Shown: piece after piece, positions 28,458 to 35,684 of the stretch
Layout: each line of letters opens with the position of its first letter
How positions within the stretch are numbered: position 1 is the first letter of the stretch
NCBI GenBank assembly: GCA_002473085.1
Contig: DKTP01000090.1
Location: 6,040 to 60,678 of the forward strand
Source of the DNA: Anaerolineales bacterium UBA7227
GTDB taxonomy: Bacteria > Chloroflexota > Anaerolineae > Anaerolineales > Villigracilaceae
Length of the DNA: 54,639 nucleotides
Direction of reading: 5' to 3'
Position numbers and translations under genes: made by a program
The notes under the pieces: model-generated
Database searches by the model: none
Told to the model about the DNA's origin: nothing
Seen by the model: only the letters and a program-made list of their open reading frames with translations

Positions 28458-29342
28458 TTATTGGGTCAGCGCGTTCGCGCCGCCCACAATGTCCAAAATG
28501 TCGTTGGTGATCGTCTGTTGACGCACCTTGTTATAAGCCAGTTTAAGTTGCTCTGCCAGGTCGAGCGCGGAGTCGGTCGCGTTGCGCATGGCGACCATGC
28601 GCGCGGCATGTTCGCTGGCCTGCGACTCCAGCACGGCCTGGTACACCTGCAGGGCAGTGAAGCGCGGGATGATTTCGTCAAGGATCTCGGTCTCGCCCGG
28701 TTCGTAGACGTACGCGGCCGGGACCCCGTTGTGATGCTCGAACGTTTCCACGCGTTCGCCGCCGTCCACTTCCAGCGGAAGCAGGCGTTTCGCCACCGTC
28801 TCCTGCCGAACCATGGAGACGTAGTCTGTGTAGACGAGATAGACTTCATCGGCGCGGCCGCCGAGGAATTCTTCGACGACGATGCGCCCAATGGAGGAGA
28901 CGTCCGCGAAGGCCGGCGCGGCGGGCAGGTTGCTGAACTCGGCCACCACGGTCTTGCCGCGGCGGAACATCAGGTCGCGGCCTTTGCGACCGACCGCCAC
29001 ATAATGGACGGGATGTTCATAACGGTCGAACTTGCGCGCCACATAGCGGATCACGTTTGTGTTGTACGCGCCCGCCAGCCCGCGGTCGCCGGTGATGACG
29101 ACGACCAGCGTGTTCCTGATCTCCGCCCGTTTCGTCAACAGCGGGTGCAGGGAATCGCGGCCCGGCTGCCCGGCCACGTGAGTCAACACCTGCCAGGCTT
29201 TGCGGGCATAGGCGCGGGTGGCCGTCACAGCCGCGACAGCCTTGCGCACCTTGCTGGCGCTCACGGCCTCCAGGGCGCGCGTCACCTGCGAGATACTTTT
29301 TACGCTCCGAATGCGGAGCCGCATTTCCCGGGCAGACGACAT
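28458..29342 (-). CDS. atpG: ATP synthase F1 gamma subunit
   Basis: 294 residues. Central shaft of F1. The N-terminal helix (REMRLRIRSVKSISQVTRALEAVSASKVRKA) and the C-terminal helix (ARMVAMRNATDSALDLAEQLKLAYNKVRQQTITNDILDIVGGA) are the conserved coiled-coil parts. ITGDRGLAGAYNTNVIR is the conserved central-domain motif. It is separated from atpA by three bases. Confidence 0.95.
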   Translation of the reverse strand: MSSAREMRLRIRSVKSISQVTRALEAVSASKVRKAVAAVTATRAYARKAWQVLTHVAGQPGRDSLHPLLTKRAEIRNTLVVVITGDRGLAGAYNTNVIRYVARKFDRYEHPVHYVAVGRKGRDLMFRRGKTVVAEFSNLPAAPAFADVSSIGRIVVEEFLGGRADEVYLVYTDYVSMVRQETVAKRLLPLEVDGGERVETFEHHNGVPAAYVYEPGETEILDEIIPRFTALQVYQAVLESQASEHAARMVAMRNATDSALDLAEQLKLAYNKVRQQTITNDILDIVGGANALTQ

Positions 29343-29345
29343 GGC

Positions 29346-31001
29346 TTATCCTTGCCAGGAAATTTTGAACGTTTCGAGCGCCCTGGCGAGCGCGGCGCGG
29401 TTATCGTCGGTGATGCGTTTCTCGGCGTCTATGTTTCTGCCGATCTCCGGGTGCGAGGTCTCCATATAGCGCGCCAGGTCGGTTTCCCATTGGCGCATCT
29501 TTTCCACCGGGACCGCGTCGGCGTAGCCGTTGGTGCCGGCGAACAGGACGATGATCTGATTCTCCAGCGACATCGGCGCGTACTGCGGCTGCTTGAGGAT
29601 CTCCTGCATGCGCTGGCCGCGTCCGAGTTGGGCTTGCGTCGCCTTGTCCAGGTCCGAACCGAATTGGGCGAAGGCCGCCAACTCGCGGAACTGCGCCATG
29701 TCGAGGCGGAGGCGGGCCGCCACCTGCTTCATGGCTTTCGTCTGGGCGTCGCCGCCCACGCGCGAGACCGAGATGCCCACGTTCACCGCGGGACGGATGC
29801 CGGCGTTGAACAGGTTGCCCTCGAGGAAGATCTGTCCGTCTGTAATTGAAATCACGTTGGTGGGGATGTATGCGGATATGTCGCCGAGCAGGGTTTCGAT
29901 GATTGGGAGCGCTGTGAGCGAACCGCCCGTGCCTTTGACTTTGACGACCTTGCAGCCGTCCATCTGCTTGCAGGCTTCGTCCGCTTCATGTTTGGACAAT
30001 GGGCCGGCGTACACCTTCCCGTCGACTCCGTCCTTCGGGCCGGCTTCGGCCTCCGCGAAATCCTTCCCGACGATGACGTACTGATTCGCGAGACGGGCGG
30101 CGCGTTCGAGCAGGCGGGAGTGGAGGTAGAACACGTCGCCGGGATAGGCTTCGCGTCCAGGCGGGCGGCGGAGCAGCAGGGAAACCTGTCGGTAGGCCCA
30201 GGCGTGTTTCGAGAGATCGTCATAGATCACCAGCGCGTCGCGCCCGGTCTCCATGAATTCCTCGCCGATGGCGCAGCCCGCGTAGGGAGCAATATACTGA
30301 AGGGCGGCGGCTTCGTCCGCCGAGGCGACCACGATGATGGTGTGTTCCATCGCGCCGTGCCGTTCCAGAATACCGAGCGTGCGCGCCACCGCGGCTTTTT
30401 TCTGCCCGATGGCAACGTAAATGCAGACGAGGTCCTTGCCCTTCTGGTTGATGATGGTATCAATGGCGAGGGCGGTCTTGCCGGTCTGACGGTCGCCGAT
30501 GATGAGTTCGCGCTGGCCGCGTCCGACGGGAATCATCGAGTCGATGGACTTGATGCCGGTCTGCACCGGAGTGTCCACGTCCTGGCGATAGACCACGCCC
30601 GGGGCGACGCGCTCGATGGGACGGTAGCCGCTGGTCGGAATGGGACCTCTGCCGTCAATCGGCTCGCCCAGCGCGTTGACCACGCGTCCAATCAGCCCGT
30701 CTCCCACCGGCACCGAGGCAATACGGCCGGTGGCGCGCACCTGCATACCTTCGGTCACTTCGGCATAATCGCCCATGATGATCACGCCCACGCTGTCTTT
30801 TTCCAGGTTGAACGCGATGCCGATGACGCCGTTCGCGAACTGAACCAGCTCCTGCGATCTGACCTGGGTCAGGCCGGAGACGCGCGCGATGCCGTCGCCC
30901 GCCTCCGACACCGTCCCGATGTCGGAAACGCCGATCTCTGGCTGGTACGCCTCGATCTGTTTTTGCAGGTCGCTGGTTATTTGTTTGATCAGATCCGTCA
31001 T
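29346..31001 (-). CDS. atpA: ATP synthase F1 alpha subunit with enlarged loop
   Basis: 551 residues from the ATG at 31001, which has GGAGG five bases upstream; the open frame extends further but without homology. Walker A is GDRQTGKT (169-176). The sequence is 40-50 residues longer than usual because of an enlarged segment at about 305-358, between LLERAARL and [12 protein letters not shown], where other bacteria have about 20 residues; it is charged and contains [21 protein letters not shown]. First gene of the cluster; the F0 genes and atpH that usually precede it are absent here. Confidence 0.96.
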   Translation of the reverse strand: MTDLIKQITSDLQKQIEAYQPEIGVSDIGTVSEAGDGIARVSGLTQVRSQELVQFANGVIGIAFNLEKDSVGVIIMGDYAEVTEGMQVRATGRIASVPVGDGLIGRVVNALGEPIDGRGPIPTSGYRPIERVAPGVVYRQDVDTPVQTGIKSIDSMIPVGRGQRELIIGDRQTGKTALAIDTIINQKGKDLVCIYVAIGQKKAAVARTLGILERHGAMEHTIIVVASADEAAALQYIAPYAGCAIGEEFMETGRDALVIYDDLSKHAWAYRQVSLLLRRPPGREAYPGDVFYLHSRLLERAARLANQYVIVGKDFAEAEAGPKDGVDGKVYAGPLSKHEADEACKQMDGCKVVKVKGTGGSLTALPIIETLLGDISAYIPTNVISITDGQIFLEGNLFNAGIRPAVNVGISVSRVGGDAQTKAMKQVAARLRLDMAQFRELAAFAQFGSDLDKATQAQLGRGQRMQEILKQPQYAPMSLENQIIVLFAGTNGYADAVPVEKMRQWETDLARYMETSHPEIGRNIDAEKRITDDNRAALARALETFKISWQG

Positions 31002-31066
31002 TATGCCTCCACACCGCACTGGGTTGCAGGCCTTTATCCGCCTGCCGGATTGGATTACGTACAATT

Positions 31067-31089
31067 GCCCGGATAGAGACTATCCGGGC
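31067..31089 (-). promoter_or_regulatory. Hairpin in the atpA leader
   Basis: Perfect 9-bp arms GCCCGGATA and TATCCGGGC around a five-base loop, 66 bases upstream of the atpA start. There is no U-run, so it is not a standard terminator. It could be a leader structure that affects transcript stability or translation, or an operator. Confidence 0.5.
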
Positions 31090-31200
31090 GAACCAGGAAC
31101 TTCCAGGAGACAAAGTCCCCGGCGATATTCTGTTGTTACAAGCCGCTTTTTTTACACAGCCCATTGGTACCAGAACGCACTAATGATAACTGAAACAGGG

Positions 31201-31222
31201 ATGATTGTCTAGTTACAATCAT
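31201..31222. promoter_or_regulatory. Perfect inverted repeat between divergent operons
   Basis: Arms ATGATTGT and ACAATCAT with a six-base spacer form a dyad typical in size of a dimeric regulator site. It lies in AT-rich sequence about 200 bases from the atpA start and 180 from the ligase start. Regulator unknown. Confidence 0.4.
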
Positions 31223-31344
31223 CGCAAATAGCAATTCTTTATATAGAAAACGCTCTCCCCTTGAAGCCGGGAGAATATGGCAAGCGCGCACGGCGAATTG
31301 CAAAACGCGCCGGGAAATTTTAACATTGACATCCTCTCCAACCC

Positions 31345-31372
31345 TTGCCATATCTCCGCGATGTTTTATACT
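31345..31372 (+). promoter_or_regulatory. Promoter of the ATP-grasp ligase operon
   Basis: TTGCCA (31345-31350), 16-base spacer, TATACT (31367-31372). Transcription would start near 31379, leaving a short leader with GAGGAG at 31386 before the ATG at 31399. Confidence 0.55.
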
Positions 31373-31398
31373 CGCTCTTATTCATTGAGGAGCAACCC

Positions 31399-32514
31399 AT
31401 GGAGAACCCTCTCTCACGAAGGCTCAAGCGTTACTGGCGCGTGGCCGTCATCGCCAACATCAAAGACGACAACCAGCCAAAACCCGAGGGCGTCCCCGCC
31501 GACGCGTTCGCCGACTTCGACCACATCGAGACCATCCACCACATCCAGCGCGCCATCGAAAGCGACGGACACGAGACCAAATTCCTCATGGCCGACCGCA
31601 GCCTGCCGCAGACCGTCCAGGAATATAAACCCGACATCTGCCTCAACATCGCCGAGGGACTCGGCGGGGACGCGCGCGAAGCCCACGTCCCCGCCCTGCT
31701 CGAGATGCTGAACATCCCCTATACGGGATCGCGCGTCCTGACCAACGCCATCTCACTGGACAAGACCCTGACGAAGCGCATCTGGCGCGACCGACGCCTG
31801 CCCGTCGCGCCGTTCCAGGAATTTCTCACCGGCGACGAACCCCTGCGCCCCGAACTGAAGTTCCCGCTCTTCGTCAAGCCCGCCCGCGAAGGCACCGGCA
31901 TGGGCGTGGACTCCAAAGCCATCGTCAAGAACGAGCACGAACTGCGCGAGCGCATCCAGTGGGTCGTCAACATGTACCAGCAACCCGCTCTCGTGGAAAA
32001 TTTCCTCTCCGGGCGCGAGTTCACCGTGGGCGTGATGGGACGCGCCGACGCGAAGCTCTACTCCCGCCATCCCGAATGGTACGACGACAAGGACGGTTTC
32101 CACCGCTTCCCCATCCTGGAACTGGACGCCAGCCGCTCCGTCACGCCGCAGATCTATAGTCAGGCCGCGAAAGCCAAGGAAGTCGGCGAAAAAGGCGCGC
32201 CCGATTACATCTGTCCCGCCGTCATTGACGCCGACCTCGAAAAGAAACTCAAACACTTCGCCTACCGCGCCCACATCCTGCTCGGCGCGCTGGACGTCTC
32301 CCGCACCGACATCCGCCTCGACGACGAGGGCAATCCGCGCTTGATCGAGATCAACACTCTGCCCGGCCTCACCCCCGATTACAGCGATCTCTGCCTGCAA
32401 GCCAACGCCGAAGGGATCGCCTACAACGACCTGATCCTCGAGATCCTCTATCTCGCCGCGGGACGCTGGGGACTGCTCGAACCGCGCGAAGCGCCCCTCC
32501 GCCATCGCAAATGA
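31399..32514 (+). CDS. ATP-grasp ligase of the D-Ala-D-Ala ligase type
   Basis: 371 residues from the ATG at 31399, preceded by GAGGAG. The N-terminal domain has PDICLNIAEGLGGDAREAH, the central ATP-grasp part FPLFVKPAREGTGMGVD, and the metal-binding C-terminus LIEINTLPGLTPDYSDL, as in Ddl. The first domain lacks the usual Ddl start (VLFGG), so it may join another amino acid or act on another small substrate; D-Ala-D-Ala ligase itself is possible. Its stop overlaps the DUF2085 gene by four bases. Confidence 0.78.
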   Translation: MENPLSRRLKRYWRVAVIANIKDDNQPKPEGVPADAFADFDHIETIHHIQRAIESDGHETKFLMADRSLPQTVQEYKPDICLNIAEGLGGDAREAHVPALLEMLNIPYTGSRVLTNAISLDKTLTKRIWRDRRLPVAPFQEFLTGDEPLRPELKFPLFVKPAREGTGMGVDSKAIVKNEHELRERIQWVVNMYQQPALVENFLSGREFTVGVMGRADAKLYSRHPEWYDDKDGFHRFPILELDASRSVTPQIYSQAAKAKEVGEKGAPDYICPAVIDADLEKKLKHFAYRAHILLGALDVSRTDIRLDDEGNPRLIEINTLPGLTPDYSDLCLQANAEGIAYNDLILEILYLAAGRWGLLEPREAPLRHRK

Positions 32515-33365
32515 CCCGCCGGGATTCCAGTCACAGCCTCATGCAAAAACCGACGCCCCGAAAAGTCATCCGCTGGATCGTCCCCTTCGCCGCGCTGCTC
32601 GCCTTCGCGGCCTGGATGTCCATCGCGCCGCCCGGCCTGCTCGGCAAAGCCGACGCGGTGGGCTACGCGGTCTGTCACCGCATCGGCGAGCGCTCCTTCC
32701 ACATTGGCGGCCGCCAGTTGCCTCTCTGCGTGCGCTGCTCGGGGACTTTCTCCGCCGCGGCCATTTCGCTGGTTTACCTGGCAGTCACTGCGCGCCGTCA
32801 AAGCGGGATGCCAGGCAAAAAATTCGCCCCGTTCTTCGCGCTCTTCTTCCTCGCCTTCGCCGTGGACGGAAGCAACTCCTACCTCTACCTCGTCAAAGAG
32901 ACGACCGGCGCGTTCCGGCAAATTCCCAATCTCTACGTCCCCAACAGCGTCATGCGACTGTTCACCGGCTCCGGCATGGGGATGACGATGGCCGCCTTCC
33001 TCTTCCCGTCCTTCAACCAATCGGTCTGGCGGGACCTCGATCCGGCTCCGGTTTTCGAAAAGTGGTCCCGCTTCTTCGCGCTGATCGGGATCCTCGTCGT
33101 CGTTGACCTGCTCGTCCTGACGGAATCCCCCCTCGCGCTGTACCCCATCGCCCTCATCGGCCCGCTCGGCGCCCTCTCGCTGTTGACGATCATCTTCGCC
33201 ATCGTCTGGCTGATGATCATGAAACAGGACAACACCTTCACGCGCTTTCGCGACCTGTGGCTCACCCTGCTGGCGGGCTTTACCCTCGCCATGCTCATGA
33301 TCCTCACGATTGACCTGTTTCGATTACAATTGACTGGCACGTGGGGAGGCTTTCCCCTCGGGTAG
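32511..33365 (+). CDS. DUF2085 membrane protein
   Basis: 284 residues. The DUF2085 signature is clear: VCHRIGERSFHIGGRQLPLCVRCSGTF is split over residues 54-80 (cysteines and histidines that could bind a metal), preceded by a membrane helix at about 21-42. About five more hydrophobic segments follow. Function of the family is unknown. It overlaps the ligase gene by four bases, so it is probably made with it. Confidence 0.8.
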   Translation: MTRRDSSHSLMQKPTPRKVIRWIVPFAALLAFAAWMSIAPPGLLGKADAVGYAVCHRIGERSFHIGGRQLPLCVRCSGTFSAAAISLVYLAVTARRQSGMPGKKFAPFFALFFLAFAVDGSNSYLYLVKETTGAFRQIPNLYVPNSVMRLFTGSGMGMTMAAFLFPSFNQSVWRDLDPAPVFEKWSRFFALIGILVVVDLLVLTESPLALYPIALIGPLGALSLLTIIFAIVWLMIMKQDNTFTRFRDLWLTLLAGFTLAMLMILTIDLFRLQLTGTWGGFPLG

Positions 33366-33398
33366 AGCAAATTTTATTTTGCGGCACAAGGAAAACAA

Positions 33399-33971
33399 AT
33401 GGACCTGCTCACCGGTATCTTTTCCGCCTTCGGACTCTCCGCCAGCGCGGGGCTGAACGCCTACATCCCCCTGCTGGTCATCGGCGTCATAGACCATTAC
33501 ACCGACCTGCTCACCCTCCAAAAGCCCTGGGACACGCTCTCCAATCCGTGGATCCTGATCCTGCTCGGCATCCTGCTCATCATCGAAATGCTTGCCGATA
33601 AAGTCCCCGCCGTCAACCACATCAACGACGTCATCCAGACCGTCGTCCGGCCGGCGGCGGGCGCGGTGGCGTTCGCGGCCAGCGCCAACGTCATCACGAA
33701 CGTCCATCCCGTCCTGGCCCTGGGACTGGGACTATTCGTCTCCGGGACGGTCCACGCGGCCAAGTCGGGCGTGGTGCGTCCCGCCGTCACCGCCGCGACG
33801 GGCGGCGTAGCCAACGCCCCCGTCAGCATGGCCGAAGACGTGACCGCGACCGGCGTCTCCATCCTCGCCATCTTCGTCCCGATGCTGGTCGGCGCTTTGC
33901 TCATCGTCGCCGCGGCTTTCCTCGCCTGGTGGCTGTGGCGCAGGGCCACGCGCGAACCGTCCAACTCATAG
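33399..33971 (+). CDS. DUF4126 membrane protein
   Basis: 190 residues. Matches the DUF4126 pattern: FGLSASAGLNAYIPLLVIG at the N-terminus, EMLADKVPAVNHINDVIQT near residue 65, and glycine/alanine-rich helices after that. Four to five membrane segments with small residues suggest a channel-like or transporter-like fold; function unknown. It is 33 bases downstream of the DUF2085 gene. Confidence 0.8.
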   Translation: MDLLTGIFSAFGLSASAGLNAYIPLLVIGVIDHYTDLLTLQKPWDTLSNPWILILLGILLIIEMLADKVPAVNHINDVIQTVVRPAAGAVAFAASANVITNVHPVLALGLGLFVSGTVHAAKSGVVRPAVTAATGGVANAPVSMAEDVTATGVSILAIFVPMLVGALLIVAAAFLAWWLWRRATREPSNS

Positions 33972-34029
33972 CGCGCGCGGATACGCTTCCGCAATTTTGC
34001 AATTCATCTATCACAAAGGAGAAAAGATC

Positions 34030-34206
34030 ATGAACGAACCCGTTGGAACCCCCGCCGAATACCCGTCGCTCGAAACCCCAAAGAAGAAAAGCAACGTTTG
34101 GGTCATCGTCGCCGTCGTCCTTGTGCTGTTGTGCTGCTGCTGTGCAATTCTGGGTTTCCTCGGCTGGCAATACGGCGACCAGGTCCTGCAACAAATTAGC
34201 TACTAA
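34030..34206 (+). CDS. 58-residue single-helix membrane peptide with four-cysteine run
   Basis: Starts at an ATG preceded by AAAGGAGAAAAGATC, a strong ribosome site. A proline-rich charged N-terminus is followed by one hydrophobic segment (about 23-45: VWVIVAVVLVLL then CCCC) and a short polar tail. The basic KKK before the helix suggests a cytoplasmic N-terminus. A terminator follows at once, so the gene ends the operon. It is not recognised, but the ribosome site and the terminator make it a convincing small gene. Confidence 0.7.
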   Translation: MNEPVGTPAEYPSLETPKKKSNVWVIVAVVLVLLCCCCAILGFLGWQYGDQVLQQISY

Positions 34207-34214
34207 CCCAGACA

Positions 34215-34242
34215 AACAACCTTCGTCAAACCGAAGGTTGTT
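34215..34242. terminator. Bidirectional terminator
   Basis: Perfect stem AACAACCTTCG with CGAAGGTTGTT around a short loop, T-rich on the + side and A-rich (TTTGTC on minus) on the other, between two convergent operons. The stop codon of the DUF402 gene (34226-34228) lies inside the loop. Confidence 0.8.
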
Positions 34243-34687
34243 TTGATTTAAACATCCCCTGCAATTCCGCCAACGCGGCGCGCGCCGCGCGGCGCGTCGC
34301 CTCGTCCAAATCCGCGGCGAGGAACTCGTCCTCGTCCAGCACGGTCTGCCTGCCGTCCACGCTGACCCATAGGTCGAGAAATAGATCCACGTATTCCACG
34401 CGTCCGTCCGTAAATTTGGACGGGCGCGTGATGTTGCAATACCAGCCCTTCAACGCGCCACTGTCGCGGTCGTAAATTTCAAAGATGTTGTACCAGCGGT
34501 CGGCATAATAGGTCTCCACAAAACGGTCGCCGCGTTTGAGAACCGCGTCCGCGAGGGGCGTATCGTCGCGGTCGAAGAACGCCTCCAGCGTCAGCCGGTC
34601 GGTGCGGCGCTCGAGCGTCTCGCCTTCGTAGCGCCATTTCAACTCGCCCTGCGGACTCAACTTATCCACGATAATTTTTTCACGCAT
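34226..34687 (-). CDS. DUF402 family protein (Ntdp/FomD-like nucleotide phosphatase)
   Basis: 153 residues. The DUF402 core is visible: YYADRWYNIFEIYD, GWYCNITRP and VDLFLDLWVSVDGRQTVLDEDEF, where acidic residues bind divalent metal. Characterised members hydrolyse nucleoside tri- and diphosphates or related phosphoanhydrides. It starts eight bases inside the thiQ gene and is the last gene of the TPP-controlled operon, so an action on thiamine phosphates or on by-products of their synthesis is possible but only inferred. Its stop codon lies in the loop of the shared terminator. Confidence 0.8.
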   Translation of the reverse strand: MREKIIVDKLSPQGELKWRYEGETLERRTDRLTLEAFFDRDDTPLADAVLKRGDRFVETYYADRWYNIFEIYDRDSGALKGWYCNITRPSKFTDGRVEYVDLFLDLWVSVDGRQTVLDEDEFLAADLDEATRRAARAALAELQGMFKSKQPSV

Positions 34688-35684
34688 GACCCAGACACTC
34701 CGCGCGGAACGCGACCTCGATCTCCTCCCCGACTTTGGGCGCGCTCGTCAACTGGACAACCAACCCGCCTCGCAACGTGACCTTGAACCGCTCGCGGCTA
34801 AAGACGACATCCTCCACCCGCGCGCGGACTCGCGTCCCGCCCGCGTCCGCCTGTCTCAACAACAGAGCGACGGTTTCTCCATTTTCATGCTCATGCGGAC
34901 AACGCGTCTTAAACACGCCAAACGCGGTTTCAATTCTGAATTCAGAATTCTGAATTTTGAATTTCCCCTCCACCACATTCCCGACTCCCAAAAACCGCGC
35001 CGCCCACGCCGACTGCGGATCATTCCAGACTTCGGCGGGAGTCCCGTCGCGCAGGATCTTTCCCTCGTGGAGCAGCAGGATCCGGTCCGCGATGGCGAAG
35101 GCTTCCTCCTGGTCGTGCGTGACGTAAATGGCGGGGATTTTCGTCCGATGCAGAATGGCGCGCAGTTCGTGGAGCAGGTCTTCTTTCAGGGACCTGTCCA
35201 ATGCGCCGAGAGGCTCGTCGAACATCAGCAAGCGCGGACGCGGCGCGAGGGCGCGCGCCAACGCCACGCGCTGTTGTTCTCCGCCGGAGAGGTCGGTGAC
35301 GCGGCGGGAGGCGAAGCCCGTCAGGTTGACGATCTCCAAAACTTCGGTCACGCGGGAGGCGATGGCGTCCTTTGGCTGGTTCCTCATCCGCAAGCCGAAG
35401 GCAACGTTCTCGAAAACCGTCAGATGCGGAAAAAGCGCGTAGTCCTGGAAGACCAGCCCGAAGTCACGCGCGTGAGGCGGGGTCGAGGCGAGGTCCGCGC
35501 CGTCCCAGAGGACGCGTCCCGCCTCGGGAAGTTCGAGGCCCGCGACGATCCGCAGCAGGGTGGACTTCCCGCTCCCCGACGCGCCCAGCAGGCAGGCCGT
35601 CTCGCCCGATCCAATGGAGAAGGAAACGCCGTCGAGGAGGGGCTGGTCTTCGTAGTGTTTGGAGATGGATTCCAGCGTGAGCAT
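34680..35684 (-). CDS. thiQ: Thiamine ABC transporter ATP-binding protein
   Basis: 334 residues from the ATG at 35684, which overlaps the last base of the permease stop. Walker A LLGASGSGKST near residue 35, Q-loop VFQDYALFP, signature LSGGEQQRVALARALA, Walker B RLLMFDEPLGALD, H-loop VTHDQEEAFA, and a C-terminal TOBE-like domain. A repeat-encoded tract KFKIQNSEFRI near residue 245 sits between the ATPase and TOBE-like parts. Placement under a TPP riboswitch with ThiB and ThiP relatives assigns it to thiamine uptake. By sequence alone it could also serve spermidine or iron. Confidence 0.88.
   Translation of the reverse strand: MLTLESISKHYEDQPLLDGVSFSIGSGETACLLGASGSGKSTLLRIVAGLELPEAGRVLWDGADLASTPPHARDFGLVFQDYALFPHLTVFENVAFGLRMRNQPKDAIASRVTEVLEIVNLTGFASRRVTDLSGGEQQRVALARALAPRPRLLMFDEPLGALDRSLKEDLLHELRAILHRTKIPAIYVTHDQEEAFAIADRILLLHEGKILRDGTPAEVWNDPQSAWAARFLGVGNVVEGKFKIQNSEFRIETAFGVFKTRCPHEHENGETVALLLRQADAGGTRVRARVEDVVFSRERFKVTLRGGLVVQLTSAPKVGEEIEVAFRAECLGHA
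34933..34960. repeat. Heptanucleotide repeat inside thiQ
   Basis: Four 7-base units (ATTCTGA, ATTCAGA, ATTCTGA, ATTTTGA), with a partial ATTT after them, encode the KIQNSEFRI tract on the minus strand between the ATPase and TOBE-like domains. 28 bases alone would shift the frame, so flanking partial units must compensate. Confidence 0.8.

Larger units (their letters stand above)
31002..31398. other. 397-base divergent intergenic region
   Basis: No gene is evident. It contains the atpA leader with a perfect hairpin (31067-31089), a perfect inverted repeat (31201-31222) midway between the divergent genes, and a promoter for the + strand ligase gene (31345-31372). Short open frames here have no recognisable features. 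Confidence 0.7.

Noticed and set aside
31326..31355. TTGACA at 31326 as the -35 of the ligase promoter
   Set aside because: No acceptable -10 box lies 16-18 bases downstream; the TTGCCA/TATACT pair fits better.
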